From: Bacteroidota bacterium
GTDB taxonomy: Bacteria; Bacteroidota; Bacteroidia; Flavobacteriales; BACL11
DNA: 44,345 nucleotides
Assembly (NCBI GenBank): GCA_028408365.1
Contig: JAOOLD010000013.1
Coordinates: 1 to 44,345, forward strand
Direction: 5' to 3'
The stretch's first letter is position 1. The number at the start of each line of letters is the position of its first letter. Under the pieces are notes generated by a model. It worked only from the letters and a program-made list of their open reading frames with translations. It was not told the DNA's origin and did not search any database. Positions 17,531 to 25,302 of the stretch are shown here, in pieces. The position numbers and the translations under genes are program-made.

Positions 17531-19089
17531 TATTTTGCTTTAAATTGTAAGATATCACCATTTGTATCATGTATATCACCAAAAGTGATATTTTTGGCTT
17601 TATGCATAGATTGAGCATTCTCGAACTGTCGTCCCAATCCGTCTGGTTTAATTGAAGCTTCACTAATTCTATGGTCAATCAATATTTTTAAAGAGTCCTC
17701 TATAACACTGTAATCTTCATTTCCAAAAAGATTAATTAACTCCTTTTTATCGTTTTTGTGATCATACAGCTCATAGCCTAGTTCACCATTGCTTCTCCAT
17801 TTTGTTAGCCTATATCTTTTAGTTTTGATTGAATATCCATTGCGCAATCTAGTTAGCGCACTCTGTCGAACTGAGGAGTTTACGTTTTTAATTATTGGCT
17901 TTAAACTTTTTCCAACGACATGTTGAGGCATTTTAATATTTGTCAAATCCATAAGTGTTGGGTAGAGATCAATTAGTTCAACTGGACTAATTGATGAAGC
18001 TCCTTGATTTTCTAAACTTGGGACAGAAATAATAAGTGGCACTCGAGTAGCTTTTTCAAATAGTGTTTGTTTTTGCCAGTGCCCATGTTCACCTAAGTGA
18101 TAGCCGTGATCTGATGTAAAAACAATAATAGTATTCTTATCTAATCCATTATCTTCCAAATGATCAAGAATTCTACCAACTTGTGCGTCCACAAATGAAA
18201 CAGTAGCGTAGTATGCCTCTTTAATTTCTTGAGCAAGTTCTTTTGGAAGATTTAATTGAATCTTTCTGGAACTTATAGATTTTGCTGCAGGCCCAGGCAA
18301 AGTTGACAAGTAATAATCGGGGATTTTGGGAATTTCAATTTTTTTTCTTTCATAGTGATGGAAGTATTTTTTTGGAGCTACAAAAGGCGTATGAGGCCTA
18401 AAAAAACCAACAGCTAAAAAAAACGGAAGATCTGTTTCAACAAAATAGTCAAGTTTTTTTATTGCCTCACTTGCTGCAATACCATCTGTTTGCTCATTAT
18501 CTTCACCATCAGCTGCAAGCCAACTTAGTGTGCCACCATACTTTCTTGGTTTAAGTGTATTTATTTTATACTCTTCCAATTTATCTCTTCCATATGGGTT
18601 AACTGTTTGGTCCCAAGAACAAATATCATCATTACCTGATGTACCAATTGCACTTGGATTATCATAATGAAAGATTTTACCAATTCGAACAGATTGATAC
18701 CCCTGCTGTCTGAAACGTTGTCCAAGAGTGATAACATCTGGTACTGAATTTCTAAGATTCATATTGTTTGCTGTAATTTTGGTTTGATCAGTATATAAAC
18801 CAGTCATCAATGAAGCTCGAGAGGGACCACACCAAGGGTACTGACAATGTGCATTTTCAAACACTACTCCTCTACTAGCAAGCCGGTCAATATTTGGAGT
18901 TTTTACAACCATATTTCCGTAAGCTCCTAGATCACAGTTTAAATCATCAGCAACAATCAATAGTACATTAAGCTTTTTATTTGTATTTGATATTTGATTT
19001 TCTTTTCTTGTATCTTCAGAACAGCTGTAAAAACAAAAAAGCAAAGCAAATAGCTGTACACCTACATTGTTTTTAAAACTTAAAATCAC
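17530..19089 (-). CDS. S1-family sulfatase, iduronate-2-sulfatase-like lipoprotein
   Basis: 519 residues; probable lipid Cys23 in FYSC. The metal motif VADDLN is at 46-51, formylglycine motif CGPSR at Cys87, second metal motif FTSDHGYHLGEHGHW. GKIFHYDNP, FFRPHTPFVAPKKYF and LFEKATRVPL are typical of the iduronate-2-sulfatase-like subfamily (usually S1_7). The family name does not fix the substrate: relatives in marine bacteria act on various 2-sulfated sugars. First gene of the cassette A operon, 51 bp after the nuclease-like gene, so read-through from 20567 is possible. Confidence 0.87.
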   Translation of the reverse strand: MILSFKNNVGVQLFALLFCFYSCSEDTRKENQISNTNKKLNVLLIVADDLNCDLGAYGNMVVKTPNIDRLASRGVVFENAHCQYPWCGPSRASLMTGLYTDQTKITANNMNLRNSVPDVITLGQRFRQQGYQSVRIGKIFHYDNPSAIGTSGNDDICSWDQTVNPYGRDKLEEYKINTLKPRKYGGTLSWLAADGEDNEQTDGIAASEAIKKLDYFVETDLPFFLAVGFFRPHTPFVAPKKYFHHYERKKIEIPKIPDYYLSTLPGPAAKSISSRKIQLNLPKELAQEIKEAYYATVSFVDAQVGRILDHLEDNGLDKNTIIVFTSDHGYHLGEHGHWQKQTLFEKATRVPLIISVPSLENQGASSISPVELIDLYPTLMDLTNIKMPQHVVGKSLKPIIKNVNSSVRQSALTRLRNGYSIKTKRYRLTKWRSNGELGYELYDHKNDKKELINLFGNEDYSVIEDSLKILIDHRISEASIKPDGLGRQFENAQSMHKAKNITFGDIHDTNGDILQFKAK

Positions 19090-19140
19090 AAGACAAAATT
19101 TTTATTAAAATTAAAAAAAAGTGATTGAAATTGGGCAGAA

Positions 19141-20130
19141 TTAAAATGCAATGCGAAGAAATATCGGCAGATGGTCTGAAAATCCTCCATACCAATTACT
19201 ACCTCCATATGTTCTACTTGGGTATTTTTCGCCTTTTTTATTTGTGTAAATCATGTATTCTTTCTGGAACGCTCCTGATTTAATGACTTGTAAATCAGAA
19301 TTAATTAAGTTTTTTGAAATAATAATTTGGTCTAGCCAGTTCCAATTACCCCTGTAGTTATATGAACCAAAACCTACGATGTCTTCGCTAGTCATTAGAT
19401 TTACTAAATCATTTTTTACTAATATTTCAGACAAACTCTCATTGCTTGGGTAATCATTGAAATCACCCATAATAATTATAACTTGATCGTCAGGTAAATT
19501 TTTATCAATATAATTTCTCAAAACATTGGCAGCAAAAACTCTTTTAAAATTAGTTTCCTCTTGGCCTCCCCATCTTGATGACCAATGATTCACAAAAATA
19601 TTGTAGACTCTGTTCCCCATTTCTAGTTTAGCAAATAAAATATCTCTAGTTGGACGTGAGCTATTTGGTAATTTTACTTCAATGAAATCACTATCAATGA
19701 GTTTAAACTTTTTTGAAAATAAAAGAGCACAATCAATGCCTCTACCATCAGGACTATCCTTATGCACAAGATTGTAGTTGTTATTTTTAAGAGAGGTATT
19801 AGATAATAAGTCATTTACTACAATTTCATTTTCAACCTCACAGAGCCCTATCAAATCTGGCAAAAAGTTATTGTTTTCTTCTGCAGAAAGTCCTAAAAAT
19901 ACCTTTTCAAGTTGCTTTATCTTATGAAAATATTTCTCTGAATTCCATTTTTTTTCAGATGTTGGTAAAAATTCGTTATCATTTGTATGAGGACAATTAA
20001 CAGTATCAAAAAAATTTTCAACATTATAAAAAACTGTGAAGAATTCGTCTTTGCTGATATTTGACTTGATAACATTTTGAGAAATGCTAAAAAACGGCAA
20101 GAAAATTAATAAAATGAACTTATGTTTCAA
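19141..20130 (-). CDS. Secreted endonuclease/exonuclease/phosphatase-family protein
   Basis: 329 residues; signal peptide ending SISQ. EEP-fold motifs are present in order: YNVENFFD (N-terminal Asn), GLCEVEN (catalytic Glu near 98), GRGIDCALLF, FVNHWSSRWGG (His182), IMGDFNDYP (Asp223, Asn225) and SDHLPIF (Asp319-His320). Such exported proteins are usually thought to degrade DNA or a phosphodiester outside the cytoplasm to recover phosphate or nucleosides. Its start overlaps the stop of the Fur-family gene by 4 bp (ATGA), so the two are one operon, which may place it under metal control. Confidence 0.85.
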   Translation of the reverse strand: MKHKFILLIFLPFFSISQNVIKSNISKDEFFTVFYNVENFFDTVNCPHTNDNEFLPTSEKKWNSEKYFHKIKQLEKVFLGLSAEENNNFLPDLIGLCEVENEIVVNDLLSNTSLKNNNYNLVHKDSPDGRGIDCALLFSKKFKLIDSDFIEVKLPNSSRPTRDILFAKLEMGNRVYNIFVNHWSSRWGGQEETNFKRVFAANVLRNYIDKNLPDDQVIIIMGDFNDYPSNESLSEILVKNDLVNLMTSEDIVGFGSYNYRGNWNWLDQIIISKNLINSDLQVIKSGAFQKEYMIYTNKKGEKYPSRTYGGSNWYGGFSDHLPIFLRIAF

Positions 20131-20567
20131 TTTTGAAAAATTGTTTGAGAGCTATTACAATCTGTGCAATATCCTTCAAGAATTAAGTTGTAATTTTTAA
20201 CAATGTGACCACTACTTGTTTTTATAATTTTGATTGTGGAATCATCAAGACAAAATGTTTGATCACATGAGTAACATATAAAATGACCATGCTGATGATT
20301 GTGTGAGTCTGGGCTACAACTATCTAAATTACACAAAGAATATTTTTTTAAATTGTTTTTATCTGGAACTTGATGAATTAGCCCCTTTTGTTCGAAGCTC
20401 TTTAGAGCTCTATAAATTGTAACCTTATTAATTTTTTTATTAAATCTTTCAAAAATTTCATGTGTTGTCAAAGAAGATTTGCAATCAAAAAAAATAGAAA
20501 GTAAATCTATTCGGAACTGAGTTTTATTAATCCCAAATCTTGATAATATTTCTTTGTGTTTTTTCAA
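20127..20567 (-). CDS. Fur-family metal-dependent repressor, probably Zur-like
   Basis: 146 residues. The winged helix includes VTIYRALKSFEQKGLIHQV (about 49-67). The dimer domain has the structural zinc pairs CYSC (98-101) and CTDC (134-137) and a His-rich segment HNHQHGHF (89-96) expected for the regulatory metal site. A Cys-rich segment (CNLDSCSPDSH) precedes it. Divergent from the MerC-like gene, a pairing often seen in Bacteroidota, with a perfect 8-5-8 inverted repeat between them. Zinc rather than iron sensing is inferred from context. Confidence 0.8.
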   Translation of the reverse strand: MKKHKEILSRFGINKTQFRIDLLSIFFDCKSSLTTHEIFERFNKKINKVTIYRALKSFEQKGLIHQVPDKNNLKKYSLCNLDSCSPDSHNHQHGHFICYSCDQTFCLDDSTIKIIKTSSGHIVKNYNLILEGYCTDCNSSQTIFQN

Positions 20568-20602
20568 TTTTTTTTTATAAAATTAAAAATTAATTGTTAA
20601 GA

Positions 20603-20623
20603 AAACGCAAAAGTGTTGCGTTT
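20603..20623. promoter_or_regulatory. Candidate Fur/Zur operator
   Basis: Perfect inverted repeat AAACGCAA, spacer AAGTG, TTGCGTTT, 36 bp upstream of the Fur-family start codon and 39 bp upstream of the MerC-like ATG. Size and placement fit the dimer site of a Fur-family repressor controlling both divergent genes. Confidence 0.5.
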
Positions 20624-20661
20624 ATTAATTAATATTACTAAAATTGCAACTTATTTTGAAA

Positions 20662-21078
20662 ATGAATTTTACAAATAAAAATATCAATTTTTCTTATGAC
20701 AACCTAGGAATAATAGCTAGTTCACTTTGCATGATTCATTGCATTGGAACTCCATTCCTGTTTTTAGCCAAAGCTTGTTCAACTACTTGCTGTGCAGACG
20801 CACCACTATGGTGGAAAGCTATTGATTATGTTTTTTTAATTGTATCATTTTTTGCGATTTATTTTATTGCAAAAAAATCATCAAACAATACAATAAATTT
20901 TATTTTTTGGTTCTTTTGGGGACTTTTAGCAATAACCATTTTTAACGAAACATTAGGCTTATTCGCTCTTCCAAAAAATTTCATTTACATTCCAGCTTTT
21001 TCTATCATTGTATTGCACATTTACAATATTAAATATTGTAAATGTGATGATGAAAAATTATGCTGCACCACATCGTAA
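20662..21078 (+). CDS. MerC-like membrane protein
   Basis: 138 residues from the ATG at 20662, preferred to an in-frame TTG 18 bp upstream. About four transmembrane segments. The motif SSLCMIHCIGTPFLFL (Cys23, His26, Cys27) is characteristic of MerC-domain proteins, with further Cys clusters (STTCC and a C-terminal CKCDDEKLCC). In this phylum the family usually sits next to Fur/Zur regulators, so zinc or other thiophilic metal transport is more likely than mercury resistance, and no other mer gene is present. Divergent from the Fur-family gene with a shared operator-like repeat. Confidence 0.75.
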   Translation: MNFTNKNINFSYDNLGIIASSLCMIHCIGTPFLFLAKACSTTCCADAPLWWKAIDYVFLIVSFFAIYFIAKKSSNNTINFIFWFFWGLLAITIFNETLGLFALPKNFIYIPAFSIIVLHIYNIKYCKCDDEKLCCTTS

Positions 21079-21094
21079 ATCTCAACTAATATTA

Positions 21095-21122
21095 TTGATT
21101 TGCTTTTTTTTGCATAGCTTTG
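21095..21122 (+). promoter_or_regulatory. Bacteroidota-type promoter
   Basis: TTG at 21095-21097, 17 bp, then TAGCTTTG at 21115-21122, an exact match to TAnnTTTG. It lies 26 bp before the TTG start of the membrane-protein gene. Confidence 0.5.
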
Positions 21123-21148
21123 CATATTAACTTTTATGCAAAACTGTT

Positions 21149-22027
21149 TTGAAAAATAATATATTTGATTTTTTTATCAGTGACACGTCAAAGAAAAGTA
21201 TAGAAAAATCTATTTTAGTCATTTCTCTAATTAGCTTTTTAATTCATTTGTTATTAATTTTTCTAGCAAATTATAACATTGTATTTAGTACAGAGAATTC
21301 AATTCTTAGAAGTCCAATAATGGCTATATATACTCCATTTTCATTCATATTAATATATGAAATTTACCTTTTAATTTATTATCTACCAAGATCAATCACA
21401 TTATATATATCAAAGCAATATGAAATTATAGCTCTGATTGTAATTAGAAGATTGTTTAAAGATATTTCAGAAATGGAAACATCAACCAGCCTATTCTCTA
21501 GCACTATAAACCAAAATGTATTTATTGACTTATCTTTAACCATACTACTTTTCTTTTTGATATATCTATTTAGAAAAAATAGTTTGTCACTCAGCTCCAA
21601 AAACTTAAACTCAAGCATGATTAGATTCATAGAAATTAAGAAATGGATTGCTGTTTTTCTTATTCCTGCCTTCTCAATTATGGCCATTTACAATTTATCG
21701 TTATGGATTGGAGATACATTTATCAAAACAAACGTTGTAAATAACCAATCTATCAATAATATTTTCTTTGCAGATTTTTTTCAAGTATTAATTCTTGTTG
21801 ATGTTTTTCTTCTAATTTTTTCTTTTTTCCATTCTGATTTATTTCATAAAATAATGAGAAATTCAGGATTTATAATCTCAACTATTCTTTTAAGAATGTC
21901 ATTTCTCTATGAAGGATTTTCAAATGCAATTATGATCATATCAGCACTTTTATTCGGACTTTTGATTCTGTACATTCACAATAAGTGTGTGAAAGAAAAA
22001 TTATTCAAAAGTGCAAGTGAGTTATAG
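21149..22027 (+). CDS. Conserved membrane protein of unknown function
   Basis: 292 residues from a TTG start; the upstream ATG at 21136 is out of frame and closes after seven codons. About six or seven hydrophobic segments (about 22-40, 57-78, 127-142, 168-187, 209-228, 241-253, 262-276). Between segments, YLPRSITLYISKQYEIIALIV and RRLFKDISEME look strongly conserved-type. I recognise the general pattern of a flavobacterial membrane protein but know no function. Preceded by a good promoter; the next gene starts 24 bp downstream. Confidence 0.6.
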   Translation: MKNNIFDFFISDTSKKSIEKSILVISLISFLIHLLLIFLANYNIVFSTENSILRSPIMAIYTPFSFILIYEIYLLIYYLPRSITLYISKQYEIIALIVIRRLFKDISEMETSTSLFSSTINQNVFIDLSLTILLFFLIYLFRKNSLSLSSKNLNSSMIRFIEIKKWIAVFLIPAFSIMAIYNLSLWIGDTFIKTNVVNNQSINNIFFADFFQVLILVDVFLLIFSFFHSDLFHKIMRNSGFIISTILLRMSFLYEGFSNAIMIISALLFGLLILYIHNKCVKEKLFKSASEL

Positions 22028-22037
22028 ATGATTAACT

Positions 22038-22045
22038 TAATTTTG
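22038..22045 (+). promoter_or_regulatory. Possible minus-7 element
   Basis: TAATTTTG matches TAnnTTTG and ends 6 bp before the AhpD-like start codon, which would give a nearly leaderless message. No TTG was found at the expected upstream distance. Confidence 0.25.
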
Positions 22046-22051
22046 TAAAAA

Positions 22052-22474
22052 ATGAAAAAAATGAAAAAAATAATTTTACCTATAACATTTATGTTTTTAA
22101 GCTCTCTCGTTTTTTCACAAACAGATGATGCTGAATACGAAAAAGTACTTGAGCAAAGTCCTTTTAATAAAATGTATCCTCAATTCATGGCTAAAGAGGC
22201 TGCAGATTACTTTAAAGAATTCAATAAGTTATTTACAGAAGAGGGGCCAATTGCACCAAAGGAAGCTAGACTAGCTGCTGTTGCAGTATCTGCTGCTATT
22301 AGGTGTGAATATTGTATATCTGCACAAGTACATTTAGCTAAAAAAGAGGGAGCAACAGATGATGAAATAAAAGCTGCTGTTCAAATTGCAGCGGAAATCC
22401 AAAGATTTTCTGTTCTACTTTACGGAAATGAATTTGGTTTAGATAATCTTGAAAGAATTATCGGCAAACAGTAA
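22052..22474 (+). CDS. Exported carboxymuconolactone decarboxylase/AhpD-like protein
   Basis: 140 residues; signal peptide about 23 residues (LVFSQ). The remaining helical domain has the AhpD motif CEYCISAQVH (Cys85, Cys88, His94), the redox pair of alkylhydroperoxidase D-type enzymes, followed by KKEGATDDEIKAAVQIAAEIQRFS. Most family members are cytoplasmic, so the signal peptide suggests a periplasmic thiol-peroxidase-like or dehydratase role. A second in-frame ATG (residue 4) is possible. Followed by tRNA-Val. Confidence 0.75.
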   Translation: MKKMKKIILPITFMFLSSLVFSQTDDAEYEKVLEQSPFNKMYPQFMAKEAADYFKEFNKLFTEEGPIAPKEARLAAVAVSAAIRCEYCISAQVHLAKKEGATDDEIKAAVQIAAEIQRFSVLLYGNEFGLDNLERIIGKQ

Positions 22475-22486
22475 TTCAATTTACTT

Positions 22487-22561
22487 GGGTCATTAACTCA
22501 GTTGGTTTAGAGTGTTACCTTGACAGGGTAGAAGTCACTGGTTCGAATCCAGTATGACCCA
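22487..22561 (+). tRNA. tRNA-Val (anticodon GAC)
   Basis: Complete cloverleaf: acceptor stem GGGTCAT/ATGACCC (22487-22493 with 22554-22560) and discriminator A at 22561; anticodon stem TTACC/GGTAG (22515-22519 with 22527-22531) around loop TTGACAG, giving anticodon GAC at 22522-22524; T arm CTGG-TTCGAAT-CCAG. The terminal CCA is not fully encoded (ACAT follows). Confidence 0.95.
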
Positions 22562-22576
22562 CATATTCCTTTTACT

Positions 22577-23296
22577 ATGCTAAGAATTTTTAATAAAGAA
22601 GATCAAACTTTTGGTCAGTTCAATGGAGGAGAGATAATTGAAAATAAACCAATTGGATTTCCTCATGAGGCCTTTGTTCTTAAACCCTTTTCAAATTTAT
22701 TTTACTGGGCACATGCTATTGCTACAAAAGATAGTACTATAGGCCTTCATCCACACAAAGGTTTTGAAATTTTAACTTATGTTTTAAAGGGTAAAATCAG
22801 ACACTATGATACTAAAATAGAGAAATGGGTATCGCTAAAAAAAGGTGATGTACAGTTGATTCAATCAGGAAGTGGTATATCTCACTCTGAGCACTTGTAT
22901 GATAAAAGTGAAATTTTTCAAATTTGGTTCGATCCTGATTTATCTAAATCTTTAAATAAAGAACCTCAATACAAAGATTACAAAGAAAAAGAATTTGAAA
23001 ATATAAATGGTATAAAAACAATAATTGGAACTTCATCAGACATAAATATTGATAGCGATGTTTTTATGTTTGAATATGAAATCAAAAAAGAGTTTTATTT
23101 AGAATTAGATAAAAATAGGACACATACTTTTTATCTAATCAGCGGAGAAATGGAAATTGATAAAAATATAGTAACCAAGGATTCATTTTTTATTTATTCT
23201 AATGTTGATAACATTAAATTAATTTGCTCAGAAGAATCAATACTATTTCATATTTCAGTTCCTAATAAACTCAATTACGAAACATACTATAAATAA
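22577..23296 (+). CDS. Pirin-family protein
   Basis: 239 residues. The N-terminal cupin has the pirin metal site: [16 protein letters not shown] supplies His58 and His60, and SGSGISHSE supplies His103 and Glu105. A second, metal-free cupin follows (about 135-235), a little shorter than usual. Cytoplasmic; related bacterial proteins include quercetin-2,3-dioxygenases and stress-linked regulators. Starts 16 bp after the tRNA and is 8 bp ahead of the photolyase gene. Confidence 0.85.
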   Translation: MLRIFNKEDQTFGQFNGGEIIENKPIGFPHEAFVLKPFSNLFYWAHAIATKDSTIGLHPHKGFEILTYVLKGKIRHYDTKIEKWVSLKKGDVQLIQSGSGISHSEHLYDKSEIFQIWFDPDLSKSLNKEPQYKDYKEKEFENINGIKTIIGTSSDINIDSDVFMFEYEIKKEFYLELDKNRTHTFYLISGEMEIDKNIVTKDSFFIYSNVDNIKLICSEESILFHISVPNKLNYETYYK

Positions 23297-23304
23297 ATCA
23301 AAAT

Positions 23305-24744
23305 ATGCAAAAGATTAATGTAGTATGGATGAAAAGAGATATCAGACCATTTGATCATGAGCCAATTCACATGGCTCAGAAACATGATCTTGATTTCATA
23401 ATTATTTACTGTTTTGAACCAAGTTTAATGGCAAGAAATGATATCAGTGAAAGGCATTTACAATTCGTCTATCAATCAATAAAAGTATTAAACGAATTTT
23501 TAGCTCAATACAATAGAAAAGTAAATAAGTTTATATGCGAAGTTGATGAGGCGATTAATTATATACAGAATAAATTTGAGATTAAAAATATTTACTCATA
23601 TGAAGAAAGTGGTACAATATTTACATGGGAGAGAGACAAAAAACTTAAAAAGAAATTTAATCTTGATAAAATTAATTGGGTTGAATTTCAAAAAAATGCT
23701 GTAATAAGAGGTAAAAAAAATAGAGATGGTTGGGACAAGTATTGGTATGCTTTTATGAACCTTCCTTTATTTCAAAATTCTTACTCAAACTCTGAGCTTA
23801 ATTTTAAAGTAAAAAAAAGTTTATGTGATATAAATAAGTTCATTTTCTTAACCAAATACTCAAAAAAATTTCTTCCTGCTGGATTTCTGTATGCTAATAA
23901 GTACTTGAAATCTTTTTTGCAAAAAAGAGGGAAAAATTATTCAAAAAATATTTCTAGTCCACATCTTAGTAGAAAGTCTTGCAGTAGATTATCAATTTAT
24001 TTGTCATGGGGAAATATTTCGGTTAGAGAAGTATACCAAAAAACTAAAAGCTCACGACTTTATTTGCTATACAAACGTCCATTTAATAATTTTTTGATTA
24101 GACTAAAGTGGAGGTCACACTTCGTTCAAAAATTTGAGGTTGAACCTCGCTATGAGATTGAATGCATAAACAGAGGATATGAAAAAATGAAATATGATAA
24201 CAACTCTTCACTTTTAAAAAAATGGGAAAATGGAGAAACAGGATTCCCTCTTGTTGATGCGTCTATGAGATGCTTAATTTCTACTGGTTGGATCAACTTC
24301 AGAATGAGAGCGATGCTAGTTTCATTTTTATGTCATCATCTTAATCAAGACTGGAAAAAGGGTGTGAACTATATGGCTAATTTATTTTTGGATTATGAGC
24401 CAGGTATTCATTTTACTCAATTTCAAATGCAAGCAGGAACAACAGGAATAAATTCTATTAGAGTTTACAACCCTATAAAGCAGTCTAAAGAGAAAGATCC
24501 TGATGGGATTTTTATTAGACAATGGGTTCCAGAGTTAAAAAATATTTCAAATAATTTTGTTCATGAACCATGGAAAATGACAAAAATTGATTTAACACTA
24601 CTAAAAGACTTTTCATATGCTAATCCTGTAATTGATCCAAGTTTAAAAAATAGCATGGTAAAAAAAGAACTCTGGAAATTAAGATCTGATGAGTTGGTTA
24701 AATCTGAATCAAAAAGACTTCTTAAAGTTCATGTTAGAAAATAA
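23305..24744 (+). CDS. Cryptochrome/photolyase-family flavoprotein
   Basis: 479 residues. The N-terminal alpha/beta domain begins [16 protein letters not shown], and the C-terminal helical FAD domain includes [18 protein letters not shown] (about 307-324), [17 protein letters not shown] and [23 protein letters not shown] (about 360-381). The family repairs UV dimers or senses blue light; I cannot tell which from motifs. Not of the iron-sulfur type: the usual four-cysteine arrangement was not seen. Followed with overlap by a DoxX-like gene. Confidence 0.85.
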   Translation: MQKINVVWMKRDIRPFDHEPIHMAQKHDLDFIIIYCFEPSLMARNDISERHLQFVYQSIKVLNEFLAQYNRKVNKFICEVDEAINYIQNKFEIKNIYSYEESGTIFTWERDKKLKKKFNLDKINWVEFQKNAVIRGKKNRDGWDKYWYAFMNLPLFQNSYSNSELNFKVKKSLCDINKFIFLTKYSKKFLPAGFLYANKYLKSFLQKRGKNYSKNISSPHLSRKSCSRLSIYLSWGNISVREVYQKTKSSRLYLLYKRPFNNFLIRLKWRSHFVQKFEVEPRYEIECINRGYEKMKYDNNSSLLKKWENGETGFPLVDASMRCLISTGWINFRMRAMLVSFLCHHLNQDWKKGVNYMANLFLDYEPGIHFTQFQMQAGTTGINSIRVYNPIKQSKEKDPDGIFIRQWVPELKNISNNFVHEPWKMTKIDLTLLKDFSYANPVIDPSLKNSMVKKELWKLRSDELVKSESKRLLKVHVRK

Positions 24745-25210
24745 AAAGTTACTGTTAGAAAATATAATTGAGAAAATTAAGTTTGTCAGTATGTACACGA
24801 TATCAATAATGTATTTCACTGTTGGAGTCAAGCATTTTACAGAACCAGAATTTTTTAAAGCAATCGTACCTAATTATCTTCCATTTAAAGAAATGATAGT
24901 TTATGTTAGTGGTGCTGCAGAAATAATTTTATCAATTGGTATATTATTTAAAAAGTATAGAAAGCTGTTTTCTATTTTAATTATTATGCTCTTAATTTCT
25001 ATTTTCCCGGCGAATATTTTCTTGTTTTCAAGTTTTGAAGCGCAAGAATTTTTGGGAATAACTAAACAACAAGCATTAATCAGATTACCATTTCAAATTC
25101 CATTGATTTTATTAGCATATTGGTATGGCACAAGTTCAACAAGAATATCTTACTCTATATTTTGTATTCTAATTTTTGTTCCAACGATTATTTACTTCGT
25201 TTCTATTTAG
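24731..25210 (+). CDS. DoxX-like small membrane protein
   Basis: 159 residues from the ATG at 24731, which overlaps the photolyase gene by 14 bp; an earlier in-frame ATG at 24689 would overlap by 56 bp and is less likely. Four hydrophobic segments with [29 protein letters not shown] and LRLPFQ-type features of DoxX-family proteins. Function in the family is poorly known (quinone or thiosulfate-linked redox in some, membrane stress in others). Probably co-transcribed with the photolyase. Confidence 0.7.
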   Translation: MLENKKLLLENIIEKIKFVSMYTISIMYFTVGVKHFTEPEFFKAIVPNYLPFKEMIVYVSGAAEIILSIGILFKKYRKLFSILIIMLLISIFPANIFLFSSFEAQEFLGITKQQALIRLPFQIPLILLAYWYGTSSTRISYSIFCILIFVPTIIYFVSI

Positions 25211-25252
25211 TTAAAATTATCAAACTACAATGCTTTATTTATTTTTTTTGCA

Positions 25253-25260
25253 TAACTTTG
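25253..25260 (+). promoter_or_regulatory. Minus-7 element of the fasciclin gene
   Basis: TAACTTTG, an exact TAnnTTTG match, 42 bp upstream of the start codon. The upstream TTG half is not clear. Confidence 0.4.
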
Positions 25261-25302
25261 AGCTCTAAAATTTATACAAAATAACAAATACGCAGAATTA
25301 TT

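Noticed and set aside
20644-20661. TTG at 20644 as start of the MerC-like gene
   Set aside because: An ATG six codons downstream is a better start, and the added residues match nothing.
24689-24730. ATG at 24689 as start of the DoxX-like gene
   Set aside because: It would overlap the photolyase gene by 56 bp; ATG at 24731 leaves a more usual short overlap.
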